DNA from: Apricaphanius iberus
Taxonomy: Eukaryota; Chordata; Actinopteri; Cyprinodontiformes; Aphaniidae
Direction of reading: 5' to 3'
Length of the DNA: 64,000 nucleotides
NCBI GenBank assembly: GCA_028564705.1
Contig: JAPXFQ010002141.1
Span: forward strand, 1-64,000
The translations under genes were made by a program, and so were the position numbers. This document shows positions 22,931 to 34,119 of the stretch, one piece after another (the stretch's first letter is position 1; each line of letters starts with the position of its first letter). Below the pieces are notes generated by a model. It did no database searches and was not told the origin of the DNA. It saw nothing but the letters and a program-made list of their open reading frames with translations.

Positions 22931-23721
22931 ATAAGAAAGCAGGTTGTATCAGAAAATATCCGCTAAAAGATGTATGAATTTTGTGCGGCTTCTTTGCATG
23001 GAACCCATGCGTCATTTTACGTACAATGCTCTAAAATTAACCTGTGATCTATAAAGTCGACTTAAAAATCAACATCAGTTTGCTTTTGTCTGTTTACGTG
23101 TGAATCAGTATGTCACTTACTAAAATAAAAACTTTTGTCCTTCACAACTTTGCTCAAATATCACCAACATCACACGCGAGCGTGGCGTGGGAACGAAAAG
23201 TCACGTCTCTTCACAGCAGACAGACGTTGTCGGTGATGTATCAGATTTAGCAGGTAATAAAAGTGGGGATGAAGCTTCCTGGTCCCCATTCCCACGACGA
23301 GAACAGAGCTGCAGGACACGCTCCCACCGTCACACTTTCAGCCTTTGCGGCATTTGTCTGCGTGTTGCGGATTGTTTCACCCATTTGTGCCAAACACACA
23401 AAGAAGATAGAGCAACAACTCTGAAGGAAAAGATGCTGTTTCTTTTTCTTTATTTACGTGTCTTTAAATGTATTCTCATCTATCCATCTAACTCTATATT
23501 CATTTGCTGAAATCATTATTAGGATAATTACACTTTAGAGGAAAATTGTCTAATTTGATAGGAATTAAACAAAGTGATGAAAGAAAACAGAGCAAAAAGG
23601 AAATGGAATTATGCAAATAATGCTGGAAAAACGTAAACGAAGGAAGATAAATCATAAAAAGCTGAAAAATATGCAGATTTTAACAAAACTATTTCATGAT
23701 CATGCACAAGACTATTCTTAA

Positions 23722-23850
23722 GTTGTCACCCACAGAGTGCTATATATCTTGGTCTATAACTGGAAAATTGAGTTGAAGGAAAAAGCGTTTTAGAGAACTG
23801 TGGCAAAAAAATAACAAGGCTATCTGCAGCTGTGAAAGGATGCAAATGAC
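23722..23850. repeat. Dispersed repeat, pair with 25646-25770
   Basis: TTGTCACCCACAGAGTGCTA, GAAAATTGAGTTGAAGGAAA and AACAAGGCTATCTGCAGC correspond to TTGTCACCCACAAGGTTCTG, GAAAATTGTGTAAAAGGAAA and GAAAGGCTACAGCTATAAG at 25646-25770, same orientation. Both are non-coding and imperfect. Confidence 0.55.
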
Positions 23851-24724
23851 ATTCTCCCGGTCCCTTCCCATGATGCTGAATCTGCCTGGAGAACTGATGC
23901 ACACATAATGATTAGAGGTTTGATTACTTTCTGCACACTATTATGCACAGTTTTGTTTTATGATAGAAAACGTCTACATTGGTGTTTTCCCAGCATTGGG
24001 GAAAATTATTTTAAAAGACACCATGAATCAAATTCATCGTATAAAAACTGTGTTTCTTTTTGGAGTAGTTATATTTATCACATCGATAATTTTTTTAATA
24101 ATCCGCAGTGGAACTGCCTGGTGGGAGACGGCAGAAAGATTCCCACAGGAGAGCTTTAAAGCAGACAGGCGGCGGATGAAAACCGCGCTGGGCAGAGGCC
24201 TGAATCATTTGCTCTAATATATGTGGAGTTACCTTCAGACCTCTTTAAATATAACTGAGTAGAAAAAAATGTACATATTTACGTAAATTTTGCAAAATAT
24301 ATGAAAAAAATCCCTCATCAAACTCAGCAGCAGTCTCTGAAACAAACACCGTACGGCAAGTTTAGTTTTTTCTTCTTTTAATTCAGAGGTGTGAGAAATG
24401 TTAACAAATGTGGGACATTTTGTCGGGAAGGACCTAACCGACGCTTTCCCACGGGTACAATTCACGATGCGCAGTTAGCTGAACGCAACTTCGCACCAGA
24501 GTGCGTAAAGTGTGCGTCAGAGAGACTGTTAACGATGCGCCAGTTTCAACAGGTAATCAAAGTACAAATAGAATCTGGTGCTTTGCTTTCTCAGGAGAAA
24601 AAAAAAGCCAGAAAAGGGGGTGGAACTACTTTGAAAACAATATTAAATAAAGAATAATGTTTAAAATGACCGTTAGTCTCAAAAGGAAGTTTCACCCTAA
24701 CAACTTTGTATCTGAGTTGTAACA

Positions 24725-24965
24725 AAATGCTCGGCATCACAGGGGCGAGCCAGCGAAGGGCCATCAAGTTGGCCACTGATGCTGCGGAAGTAGAATCAAG
24801 GTGGCTGTGGATCAGGAGAGGAGAGGCATGGTGTGTAGGGTAGTAGCGCTACCTGGACATAAGCTGGGGCTTGATCACCCCGGCTGGGTCGCCTAGGGGA
24901 GGGGGTCTGATTGTTGAAAGAAACTCCCCGTGATCCTACGTTACATCACTGATGATAATAAACCA
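24725..24965 (+). mobile_element. LINE C-terminal/3' end fragment
   Basis: The plus strand carries peptide-like blocks AAEVESRWLWI and a histidine/glycine-rich end (GHKLGLDHPGWVA), then CGTGATCCTACGTTACATCACTGATGATAATAAACC. This resembles the C-terminal end and short tail of fish non-LTR elements with a restriction-enzyme-like endonuclease (Rex6/Dong type). The family assignment is tentative. Confidence 0.4.
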
Positions 24966-25645
24966 CATTTAATAGAAAATTCAGTTTTCATACTGATATA
25001 GAATGTCTTAAGCACTTTAGCCTAAATGAATGATCAGATCTTAAACGAAATCTGCCCCCCACCCAACATCCTCATGTCCTTTTGAAATGCAGATATTAAC
25101 ATGCCAGCGGACACGCGTGGAAAACAAACGGACCCTTAAAGGGACCTGCTGGTGTTCTGATGAAGGCTGCTTACCATGAAAAGAAGGACGAGCATGCGCG
25201 TGGGGGGTTATTCAGCTTAGTATCACCAACATGTTGGTATCAGATGTTTAGTTCAGATAAACCCTTGAGGTGAAGCTAATAATACACTCGCATATAAAGA
25301 TGATGCATTAAAAACACAGACTAGTTGGTTTGAGAGTCAAAGATGTATAAAACTCCTCCCAAAAATTTCCAGTTATAGTTTTATTCATCGCACAATGTCT
25401 TATAAAAGTATTCTTGAGCCATTCCACTAACTATCAGGTAACAACTACATATTAATGTTGGCTTTGTGTGATAGTTCATCACAAAGATGTTTATCAAGTG
25501 AAAGCAACATCATACCCAGGTTCTATTTTTTATTTCATGAATACAAATCTGAAAAGTGTGGTGTGGTATTAAATAACCCTAAAAAAAATTTACACCATCC
25601 CATTTACATAAAATAAAAGGGGGAAAAACACATTATTCCCAATTG

Positions 25646-25770
25646 TCACCCACAAGGTTCTGCATCTAAGTCTTTAAATTGAAAATTGTGTAAAAGGAAA
25701 GAAGTGTGCTGGAAGAAGGTGCAAAAACAAGAAGAAAGGCTACAGCTATAAGAGGATTGCAAAGCAAAGC
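25646..25770. repeat. Second copy of the 23722-23850 repeat
   Basis: It aligns with 23722-23850 in the same orientation over about 120 bases with many substitutions. The pair lies 1.9 kb apart. Confidence 0.55.
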
Positions 25771-25838
25771 CTGTTTATTCTTTTGTGATTATGTTGTTTT
25801 TGATGCAGAAATACGCATGCATGTTCTTAAAAATTTTT

Positions 25839-26369
25839 GGTTCCATTTTACAATAAGGCCCCCCTTATGGATATCTAATAAATAGTTTAGATATGATGTT
25901 AATTCATCTGTAAACACATTAAAAAGTGTTTACCAAGCGTTATTAAGTGGAGAAACAAATCTATTCACTTACATATTTCATCCAGATGTGCTGAATAAAA
26001 CGTTTTGGACTAAGTCACTACCTTATAGGTAGCTTCACAACTTTGAAATAAGGCTCCCTCTGATTAGAGCATATTCATATTGAAGTACTACAATATTATA
26101 TGCTAATGAATTATGCTACATGATTATGGTTACAAGGTAGTAACTTAGTCGGAATTGTGTAATTGATCAACTCTAGACATTATATATAGATTAGCACACT
26201 ATTGGGAAAGAAACCAATCAGTTTTGTCACATTCTGCTGCTTAAGTAATGTATGATACACCCTTATTAATTCATCTGTAAACACTTTGTAAATAATTAAC
26301 ATATCCGTCTATATAATTAACGTATGAATAAACTATTTATAAGGGGAGCCCTTTTCTAAAATGGTACCC
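25839..26369. mobile_element. hAT-like MITE (GGTACCATTTTA ends)
   Basis: The left end GGTTCCATTTTACAATAAGG is the near-inverse of the right end (AAAATGGTACCC at 26358-26369), and similarity continues inward for about 90 bases (GTTAATTCATCTGTAAACAC at the left, its inverted counterpart near 26270). Flanks AAATTTTT and AAATTTTA agree at 7 of 8 bases. Non-coding. Confidence 0.75.
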
Positions 26370-26929
26370 AAATTTTAAATTATTAGGCCCAGATGCACAT
26401 TCCTCAAATCTGAGTGTGTCATTTTTATTCTTAACTGTCAAATACTTAAGTTTTCAATTTTTTTGTTAATATATAATCATTATTAATTCTGCTCTTTATG
26501 TTTCTTTGTGTGAATCTAAATGCTTCACCTTTCAATTTGCTGTTGTTAAAGCTGAATTTTCCCTTTGTAGGACAATAAATGATGATTCTACTTTATATAT
26601 CTATTTGTTCTATATGTCACTGAAGCTTAAATAAATAAAACACAAGCCATTTTAGTTTAAGATGTTTATTCCAAATGAAAAAGTATTATTTCTACATTCC
26701 AGGAACTGAATGTTGTTCCCTTTTTCAAAAATAGTTGCTGAAGAGATTGTGAATTGGAAGACTATTCCTGAGAGAGAAAAAAAAGAAGAGTTAATAGACA
26801 TTGCCTAGCCTTGATTGGGGGCCATTTATAAAATTAAACAGCTAAAACTAAGCAATATTTTAGGATTATTTGGGGTCATTTTTCAAAATCATATTTGGGT
26901 CCATATTATTCATTCATTTTTAAATATCA

Positions 26930-27300
26930 CAGATTCAAACTAAATGTTTTATCTACATGCTAAATATTTAGCTTGGAACTAAATATTTGGCTAGCTAAAT
27001 ATTTAGTTTGAAACTTAAGATATAGCTGGCAAACTAAATATATAGCATTGATCAAATTACTTAGCAAGCTAAATGTTTGGTTTTAAGCTAAATATTTAGC
27101 TATTGAAATAAATTGGCCAGCTCAACATTTAACTTTGAGCTAAGTAATTAGTTAGCAAGCAAAATATTTAGTTTGAAGCTAAATATTTAGCTAGCCAAAT
27201 TAGCGAGCCAGTTAAATATTTAGGTGTGAACTAAACATTTAGCTCTGAGCTAATTTGTTTAGCTAATATCTAAATTTAGTTATCAATAAGCAGAAGTTGA
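26930..27300. repeat. Array of AT-rich palindromes
   Basis: The 14-base palindrome GCTAAATATTTAGC occurs exactly at 26959-26972, 27087-27100 and 27178-27191, with many one-mismatch versions between (such as 26994-27007). Spacers are irregular and themselves contain AGCTAG and CTAAAT pieces. A smaller outlier cluster is at 27545-27690. No coding potential. Confidence 0.85.
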
Positions 27301-27544
27301 ATACCAAAATAAAAGCTTTGTCTTGTGATATATATAATTGTGAATATAAACTGCTGGTCAGATGGAATGATTCCTCATCATCATTGTTTGTTTTTCTACC
27401 AACATGTCCAAAATTTCTGCCTAAAACAAACAATGAGCTGTTTTAACGTCAATACAGACATTTACAATCGATTTACGGCAACAGTATATAAAATATTTTA
27501 AAGACCTAGCTTTTACTTTGATAGTCCACTTCTCGGCTTTTGAA

Positions 27545-27690
27545 TTTGCATATTAGCTTAATATTTTACTACAAGTTAAATAATTACTATGAATATTTTG
27601 CTAGGCAGTTTAGCTTAGATCTAAATATTTAGCTCAAAGCTGGTGTGGAGCTAAATTTTTAATTTTTAATCTAAATATTTAGCTTACCAA
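27545..27690. repeat. Outlier of the AT-rich palindrome array
   Basis: Two TCTAAATATTTAGCT copies (about 27629 and 27669) and degenerate ones continue the array after about 250 bases of ordinary sequence. Confidence 0.7.
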
Positions 27691-28074
27691 CCATCTGTTT
27701 TGTTTGAAACTGTGACATGAAGGAACAAATCACATGTATGCAAGTATGAGTGTGAAAAATTACCCCTCCAACCCTTTTTTTCCTTAAGACAGACTAAATA
27801 TCCCAAAATATTACTGATCATTTTTGACTTTGTAACTTAAGAAATGATACCCCATGGTCAAAGGCAACCTGTGTAAATATAAAAAAAAGTTCAATCTATT
27901 CAAGAAAGGGGCTCTCTAGATCAACCCAGCCCTCAATTTTAAAATATAATTAGCCTTTAAAAATTATAAATTAATTGTTAGTCACTATATTTTTGAAGCT
28001 CTATCTTTAGACTCAAACCGGGGCTTTATTTTTACATTCCAGAAATTCCTTGTCGGAACCTGCAGTGCATCAAG

Positions 28075-28205
28075 AAATTCAACATCAGATGATTAACGGA
28101 GTCAATCAAATCTTAAAGTCTGGAAAGGGTTTCAACACCATTTCTAAGGATTTGGGACTCAAGCGAACTACAGTGACAGCCATTATCCGATTACCTTGTA
28201 TCTTC
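28075..28205 (+). mobile_element. Tc1-like transposase N-terminal remnant
   Basis: The plus-strand peptide QILKSGKGFNTISKDLGLKR followed by TTVTAIIR matches the first helix-turn-helix of Tc1 transposases (usually SGKGYKxISKxLxxxxxTV). The rest of the gene is absent. Surrounding bases show no terminal repeats. Confidence 0.7.
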
Positions 28206-28504
28206 AGTAGTTTATAAAACCTTCACAGTTCCGGAAAGTGAAGCAAACTAAAATGTAGAAAAATCATAAAGTCCATATAAAATTGTTGTGTTTTTATTTA
28301 AAAAAATTAAAACTAATACTTACAGGATGTAATATACATACCGTGTTTTGAAACAGGGAGAATTATCTGCAGTGACAATTCAGATTTTTCACCACATCAA
28401 TGCAGCTCAATAGATGAATTTTTAAAAAAAATCATAATTTCATTATCATTTCAAAATAAACCATGAGTTTGTGTCTGCATCTGGTGAATTGTGTTTGTTT
28501 TTCA

Positions 28505-28700
28505 TACAGTTAAGTTACTCACAGTTGATAAGAGTATCCTGACATTTTACTCAATAAAAATAGCTATACTTCATAATAATATGACTCAAGTAAAAGTAAA
28601 AACTGCGATGCAGGAACGTAAAGCTACTTCTAGCAGTAAATTATTTTTCTAAAGGTTACTCAAGTAAATATATCTAGTTACTACTCTAGTTACTGTCTGG
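28505..28700. repeat. TACTCAAGTAAAAGTA-type fish MITE, fragment
   Basis: Clustered ACTCAAGTAAAAGTAAAAAC, AGTAACTAGA-like and CTCAAGTAAATAT motifs mark a very common fish miniature element. Further pieces are at 33841-33890, 34690-34810, 40090-40310 and 48420-48545. Confidence 0.6.
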
Positions 28701-29591
28701 TGAAGAACGAACATACGAACAAGTATGCTTACGTACTTATTTAGAAATAAGACCCCTCATTACAAACTGTGCTGCGTTGTATTTCTGCAGGGATGCTTTA
28801 AAAAATTCTGTAAATAGCAGTGGGCAATATAAAATGTATAAGGTAGAAATTATATGAGTTTAGCCAAAGGTAGAGATTTTGACTCTATTGCGCTTATTCA
28901 TTGTAATGATGTCATCAAACTGTGCCTACAAAGAAAACAAAAACTACATACTGAAAGTTTAAAAGTTGTGGTTTTTCATTTAACAGAGAAGAAACCTGTT
29001 GAACTTTTTAGCATTTTTACTTCAAACATATTCAGATTTCTTTTTGTGCTGACAATTCTGAATTTATTTCTATATAGCTTTTATTTTATTATCTTCATCT
29101 TTGTTTATGTTGGGAGAATATTAAAGTTTTTTTATTAGAGTTTTAACATTTTTAGAGTTTTAGAGTTTTAACATTTTGCACAATAAATGTTCTTTAAATG
29201 GCATTCTAAACCTATTTTTAAGTTGTTCTACTGCAGTGTTTCTGGAAAGTGACAATGTTCATAAGCAGTCATTTTGAGAAATATAAAGAAAAAAGGAAAA
29301 TACCGCAACACAAATTGTTAGCGCACATGCTTTAAATTATATCACAATATAGATTTATAGACATTGCCTAGCCCTAACTGTTAATATGTACTTTTATTTT
29401 TATTGTATGTATGGTAAAATGTTCTCTATCATTAGAAGCCAAAGACGATATTTATTATCCTTGTTGTGAGGACAAACCCTGAGCTCTTTTATTGCACAAA
29501 AACTTCACACCTGGATGTTTTAACTGAGCAGGAAATCCTGCTTCACACCAACTAAAGAGATCTGCCACAGCAGACAAAAGGCGTCAGATCA

Positions 29592-29603
29592 GAGGGGGGG
29601 GGG
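29592..29603. repeat. G homopolymer tract
   Basis: An uninterrupted run of about ten G, followed by AGAAAAAAAATC. Prone to length variation. Confidence 0.8.
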
Positions 29604-29659
29604 AGAAAAAAAATCACTTTACATGTCATTACAATTTGATAAAAAGTTTTATTGGTTTC

Positions 29660-29666
<7 letters not shown>

Positions 29667-29742
<76 letters not shown>
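29667..29742. repeat. (TA)n microsatellite
   Basis: About 38 TA dinucleotides without interruption. Its length in this assembly may be unreliable. Confidence 0.95.
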
Positions 29743-29745
<3 letters not shown>

Positions 29746-30357
29746 AAAAAAAACTATTGCTCACCATAGGGAGACAAGCAGAATAAATTAGTGTGCAAAA
29801 CAGACAAGATAAATGTGAATACTTTTGGGAAGCAGTGTGTGTTATTTTGTACTTAGAGCCACAGATGTCGCTCGATGTCTCTTTAGATGAAAAACTGAGG
29901 GCTCTCTCTCCCAAAACTCAAACCTCCAGGTTCCAAACCTGGAAATGTGACGAATGGAGACGTCATTATCCACTCTAGCATCTAATCACAGAAACCTGAT
30001 TTATCTTTTTTTTTTTTTTTTTAAGAACAGAAGCTGTGGGATACTCACCTCTCCACTCGCTCTTCAGCACAGCAGCGGTGGCACCTATAGGCGGCCCACG
30101 AACGATCCGGATCAGCTCCTGGTCTAGGAGAGTCCCTGCCAGCAGATAACATGACCGCCGCACTGACTGAGCTAGTCAGCCTTATCAAAAATACTACAGC
30201 ACAGGTACAAATCGAGAGTCGCTTTTGTTTTTTACATTATTTACAGGATTGCAGGTTTGAGCTTACAGAGAGATGAGGGTTTGAGTATTCTTTGAAAATA
30301 GAAGTGGTTTAAATGGAAGGGTGGGTGGTTATTGAGAGTTCAAGAGGTTCTGATGAT

Positions 30358-30867
30358 TCAGGGCCAAGGTCTCCATAAAGTCTGGCTCAGGGTCCCGCTC
30401 TGGGTCGAGCTCTCTTTTCCTCCCGGCCTCTCCGCTGCCACCTCCAGCCTGCCTCGCATCTCAGCCTGCGGAGGAATTGTGGGGAACCTCTGCTGGACGG
30501 AGGAGCACCTGGGAGGGCGAGCCGAGGTGCTCGGCTCCGACACCCGTGTGCGCTGGCTGGACCTGGACCTCAGCCTCAGCATCTGCAGAAGGGATTTGGT
30601 GTGGCTCATGGAGATGGAGGCTGTAATCCGGGCGTCTGGGCGCGGCAGGCGAGCGGAGAAGGTTGCGTCCAGGACCGTTCCGAGCCAGAGGCCTTTCCCT
30701 TGGGGCCCCAGGAACTGAGACGCCCTCTGTAGGCAGCTGGAGAAGCCGTCCTGGAAGGTGTACGTCTGGCCTCCAGTCTTCTCCTTGTGCTCTTTGGTAT
30801 TTGCTTGCAGAAACAGAACAGTGTGCTCCAGAATCTCAGCCTTTTCCGCTCTGTGCTGCGTCCCACC
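30358..30867 (-). CDS. her-like exon 3: helix 2, Orange domain, WRPW
   Basis: The acceptor CTTTGATGCAG precedes 30867. It is 169 codons plus stop, starting GGTQHRAEKAEILEH and ending LWRPWP. It carries most of the protein. Confidence 0.9.
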   Translation of the reverse strand, partial: GGTQHRAEKAEILEHTVLFLQANTKEHKEKTGGQTYTFQDGFSSCLQRASQFLGPQGKGLWLGTVLDATFSARLPRPDARITASISMSHTKSLLQMLRLRSRSSQRTRVSEPSTSARPPRCSSVQQRFPTIPPQAEMRGRLEVAAERPGGKESSTQSGTLSQTLWRPWP

Positions 30868-31885
30868 CTGCATCAAAGACAGTTCAAATGTTTCAATGCC
30901 AAGCACTGCAGAAAAAACCCTGTATCCTTCTTATGCTGCATTCCAGAGCCGGCCCAAAGTAAAAGCACAAGAAGTTGCTAAGGGCCCCAAAACCCATAAG
31001 GGCCCCCGCATACATTTTGAAATTGAACAAAGACTACAGATGTAAAAAATTATAAAACTATGAATATTAGTCCATTTCATTTCTTTTCAGTTTAGATTAT
31101 TTAAAAAAGGCAATGGTTTAAATTTTTGTGAGGTATCTAGGCAAGTTTCTTTGTACGTAATAATTATATTAATACGTTTCCAACTTAAAATAATTATTTA
31201 TTCATTTTTTTCAAAAATCTGTTGCAAAAATATTTAAATCAAATACATTTAAAGGAATAAAAATGTATATACTGTACCTTTTCATTTTGAATTAAGTGAA
31301 AACTAAATGTAAAATTACTTTTTAATATTCATTGTTTGATTGTAGTGTTACCATCATTACAATCTGATGCTTTAGTTTAACATTTCTATTTTGTTGGAGC
31401 TTCAGGTTGTCTCAGATAATATTAATATATAAATATAACATTAACATATTCTGTCCCAGATTAGACCAAATCTTGATTGAATCACTGTTATTTTAGATAA
31501 CTGAATCAAAATCTGCTTAAGTCCCCATAAGACTTTGAGCCGGCTCTGTTGCATTCAGAAACTAAACATGCTTCCACTTTGAGATTACATTCAAAGATTT
31601 GATTTGATTTACTTGTTGGGGCTCCTGGAGCAGCATGGTCCTCAGACGCTCCAGGCTGCGATTCATCCGCTCCCTTCGTCGTTTCTCCACCTGAGATTTG
31701 ATCAGCTGGAGGCAGGAAGCAAGGAGAGGATTGACCCACGTTTTGGGCTCTCTTTTAAATGTCACAGGGCGCTCACGTTGAGATCTCAACAACGCCAAAG
31801 CTGCATGCATCATGTGTTTAAAGGAAATTCTCAACAGTACCTTTCTCTTTCTCGTCGCATCGTCGGTTTCTTGCTGCAGCTTCAT
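30358..31885 (-). CDS. Hairy/Enhancer-of-split bHLH-Orange repressor (her7/hes7-like)
   Basis: Three exons (31841-31885, 31613-31705, 30358-30867), all phase 0 with GT-AG borders, give 215 residues. The product should be a nuclear DNA-binding repressor that recruits Groucho/TLE through its C-terminus. Seen directly: basic region and helix 1 KSQVEKRRRERMNRSLERLR (residues 18-37), helix 2 HRAEKAEILEHTVLFLQ (51-67), an Orange domain beginning YTFQDGFSSCLQRASQFL (82), a Ser/Pro-rich tail, and WRPWP as the last five residues. Length and the short KRK-start exon resemble fish her7 and vertebrate hes7, which act in the Notch-driven segmentation clock; the exact orthologue is uncertain. Odd: the family's basic-region proline (KP) is Ser (KS). 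Intron 2 holds a hAT-like MITE (30944-31548). The 5' flank has a GC-rich block with a CSL-type and a Hairy-type site. Confidence 0.88.
30944..31548 (-). mobile_element. hAT-like MITE (GCCGGC-ended family), copy 2, in her intron 2
   Basis: Left end CAGAGCCGGCCCAAAG and right end TTTGAGCCGGCTCTG are inverted repeats. Flanks CTGCATTC (30936-30943) and TTGCATTC (31549-31556) match at 7 of 8. It is the opposite-orientation sister of 14160-14684 and fills most of the 745-bp intron between exons 3 and 2, ending about 77 bases from the exon 3 acceptor. Confidence 0.8.
31613..31705 (-). CDS. her-like exon 2: basic region and helix 1
   Basis: 31 codons, donor GTAAAT. The acceptor CTGCCTCCAG gives LIKSQVEKRRRERMN. 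A second in-frame acceptor (ATCTCAG) 15 bases further would drop LIKSQ and start at VEKRRRERMN. The first is preferred because related proteins keep the K-x-Q-V block. Confidence 0.85.
31841..31885 (-). CDS. her-like exon 1: start codon
   Basis: ATG at 31883-31885, 15 codons MKLQQETDDATRKRK, donor GTACTG. A short first exon ending in KRK just before the basic region is the usual layout of this subfamily. Confidence 0.8.
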
Positions 31886-32724
31886 TATCCTGGACTTCCC
31901 AAAATTCTGCTTGATCCAGGAACTACTTACCAGTCGGCGACTGATCAGGCATTGAGGCTCTTTTCTCTCATTCCTGCTTTTAACACCTCCCTGGGCCGGC
32001 CCCTTCAGATCCCTCCTTCCTTCTGCCCCCAGCAGACTTTTACTTCCTCCACACCCACCAACTCCCCTTCAGCTTCTTCTTACAATCCTGTTCCCCAACG
32101 ATGCCTTGTTTAAGAATAAAACAAAGTGGATTGCAGTCCACTTTTTTCCAACTCTATTTATTTATCAAACAAAGGCAGGGACAGGGAGGTATTTATAGAA
32201 AAAAAATGCAGGTCCAAGTTAAATAAATTGCTTTAATTTGTTGTTAATAATTGATTTAAGTTAATCAAACTTAATTTATTTACATTTGTTTAACCTGACA
32301 ACTTAATAAACTTAATAAAATAACTTGGACAAACTTGATTCAATTACTTTTTTTAAGTTGGATTCCCCACTCTCTTTTTTTCAGTGCACTTATGTATTTT
32401 TATATGTGAAAGTTCCTTTAATGACCATTCATTCATTTAATCAAAACCAGCATTAGTCAAAATGAGCATGTTTTTATTTATTTTCATCATCAGTCAAACA
32501 AATAACCACCATATGGCTTGAGTAAGAAAAAGCCTCTACTCGAATACTCGTTAATAGGTGTAGAAATGGATGCAGCTCAATGCACTTTAAACCGGGTATA
32601 CGTTTTGTAAACGGAGATTCCGTTTTTATACGACACATTTGCCTTGGTATTCTGAAAATCCAACATATTTTATCAAAACTTGTTATTCAAAGATTAATAT
32701 AAAGTTTTTATACAGCTGCTTTTA

Positions 32725-33110
32725 CAGCTACAACCCATTTGGAGTTTTTTTCTAACATCTTTGAAATTCTACCCATTGAAATTGCCAAAAAATATATAAA
32801 ATATGTGCCTGCTGAAGATAAGCCTCCCCTCAGCACTCTGCTGCCACCACCATGTTTCACAATGGCAACGGCTGGAGGCAAACTGCAAACTAAAATTCTG
32901 TCCTGTGAACAGATTCTCCCACTGAAGGGGAGGATCCCTGCAATGTCTCCAGATTCACTTGGTCGTGTGTCAGCTTGGTCGGACAAAGTTTGGTACCGCT
33001 TTAGTTGGTCCATCCTCTCTGCATGTTTAGATGAAAGACTGAACATATCTCTGAGATGCTCCAAGTTTGGGATATTGTTGCAGAAACTAATTCAGCTTTA
33101 ATAAACCTAT
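32725..33110 (-). mobile_element. Tc1-like transposase remnant
   Basis: On the minus strand VAIVKHGGGSRVLRGG and SSAGTYFIYF are a degraded version of the Tc1 block VKHGGGS-LWGCFS-AGT. The preceding stretch (HLRDMFSLSSKHAERMDQL) is an unrelated-looking decayed part. It lies between the her gene and its GC-rich upstream block. Confidence 0.6.
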
Positions 33111-33349
33111 GAGGTTCATAGAGCAGATGGGTCTGAACTGACGTGAAAATGGACTCTGTTTCCTAATAATGCTGCTTCTGAAAGGAATTGGTTGTCCTGG
33201 AGTTCATGTAGGGGTAACAGAGCTGAATACAGATGGATGTGACGCTTGCTGAATATATATTTGATAAAAGGGAAAGTATGATTGTCACTTCGTGTTACCT
33301 CTGCGCCACACAGAGAAGCTTTGGTCTGAATATTTCTGAAAGTGTTAAC

Positions 33350-33600
33350 CCCCCTTCTTCCTCCTCTCAGGGCGCTGACCCCCGGCGTGTGCTGGCGCGC
33401 CTCCTTTCACGCCTTTTTGCGTTTCCGCATGCAGGCTGTAAATGCAGGTTTTACTTTCACGCCTCTTTTATCACTCGGGCTCACGCGTGCCATTTGCGCC
33501 ACCGTCTCGTGCTGTTGCGCCACCATTGTTCGGCGTACGCCTTTGAAGATGCGGGGCAACGCCGTGGGAAACAGAGAAGGTTATGCGCTTTTTTAAATTC
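33350..33600 (-). promoter_or_regulatory. GC-rich block upstream of the her gene with CSL-like and Hairy-like sites
   Basis: A CpG-rich island in AT-rich surroundings, 1.5-1.7 kb 5' of the her start codon. It contains CGTGGGAA (about 33560-33567), the CSL/Su(H) consensus YGTGRGAA, and the palindrome CACGCGTG (about 33483-33490), which includes the class C site CACGCG bound by Hairy/E(spl) proteins. The motifs suggest Notch input and autorepression but are short. A promoter of another transcript is also possible. Confidence 0.35.
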
Positions 33601-33607
33601 AACATTT

Positions 33608-33634
33608 TGAAGACACACACACACACACACACCA
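33608..33634. repeat. (CA)n microsatellite
   Basis: About 12 CA dinucleotides at the edge of the GC-rich block. A second CA tract is at 33888-33911, next to a TACTTTTACTTAAGT-type element piece. Confidence 0.9.
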
Positions 33635-34119
33635 CCTGATCGGTGACCCTGCGACTTCTTTGATTAGATTGACATGTAACCGCGTGGAAAAGCCCTCATC
33701 GTGATTAGAATAAGCGTCATTACGCACAGTGTCAGCGAATACCAAGTATCGCGTTTAATAACATTAGTGCTGGATGAAAGTAACCTAACAATAATCTGTT
33801 CCATAGATTGTAGAAACACGAGTTCAAGATTGGACAGAGGTTGGTAGAGTAGCCACTTACTTTTACTTAAGTCACTTAAGTAAAAGTACACACACACACA
33901 CACACACACAAACTTGTGTTATGTAAATAATTTCCACCTAAATGATTTGGGTTGATTTAGCAATAAAGCATTTTGTTGAGTGAACTAAATGTAAACATGT
34001 TGGTTCAACTTAATACATTTAGGTTTCTATACCAGCTTATTTTCTTGACATTTAATAGACTAAAATGTTGTTTTTAAGGGGAAGTATTCCAAGTGTTTAG
34101 AATTCAGTAACAGGATTTA

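Noticed and set aside
26959..27191. GCTAAATATTTAGC read as tandem MEF2 sites
   Set aside because: MEF2 needs CTA, four A/T, TAG. Here six bases separate CTA and TAG, so the match is not exact.
26930..27690. Considered as a CRISPR-like array because of repeated palindromes with spacers
   Set aside because: Spacers are irregular, repeats are diverged and the host is a vertebrate. It is an AT-rich eukaryotic repeat.
30332..30718. Plus-strand open frames of 128 and 99 codons over 30332-30962
   Set aside because: Shadows of the her exon 3 coding sequence on the opposite strand.
33233..33610. 125-codon open frame in GC-rich sequence, considered as an exon
   Set aside because: GC-rich sequence is poor in stops. 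The peptide (Arg/Cys/His-rich) resembles nothing known, and the block is better read as upstream regulatory sequence.
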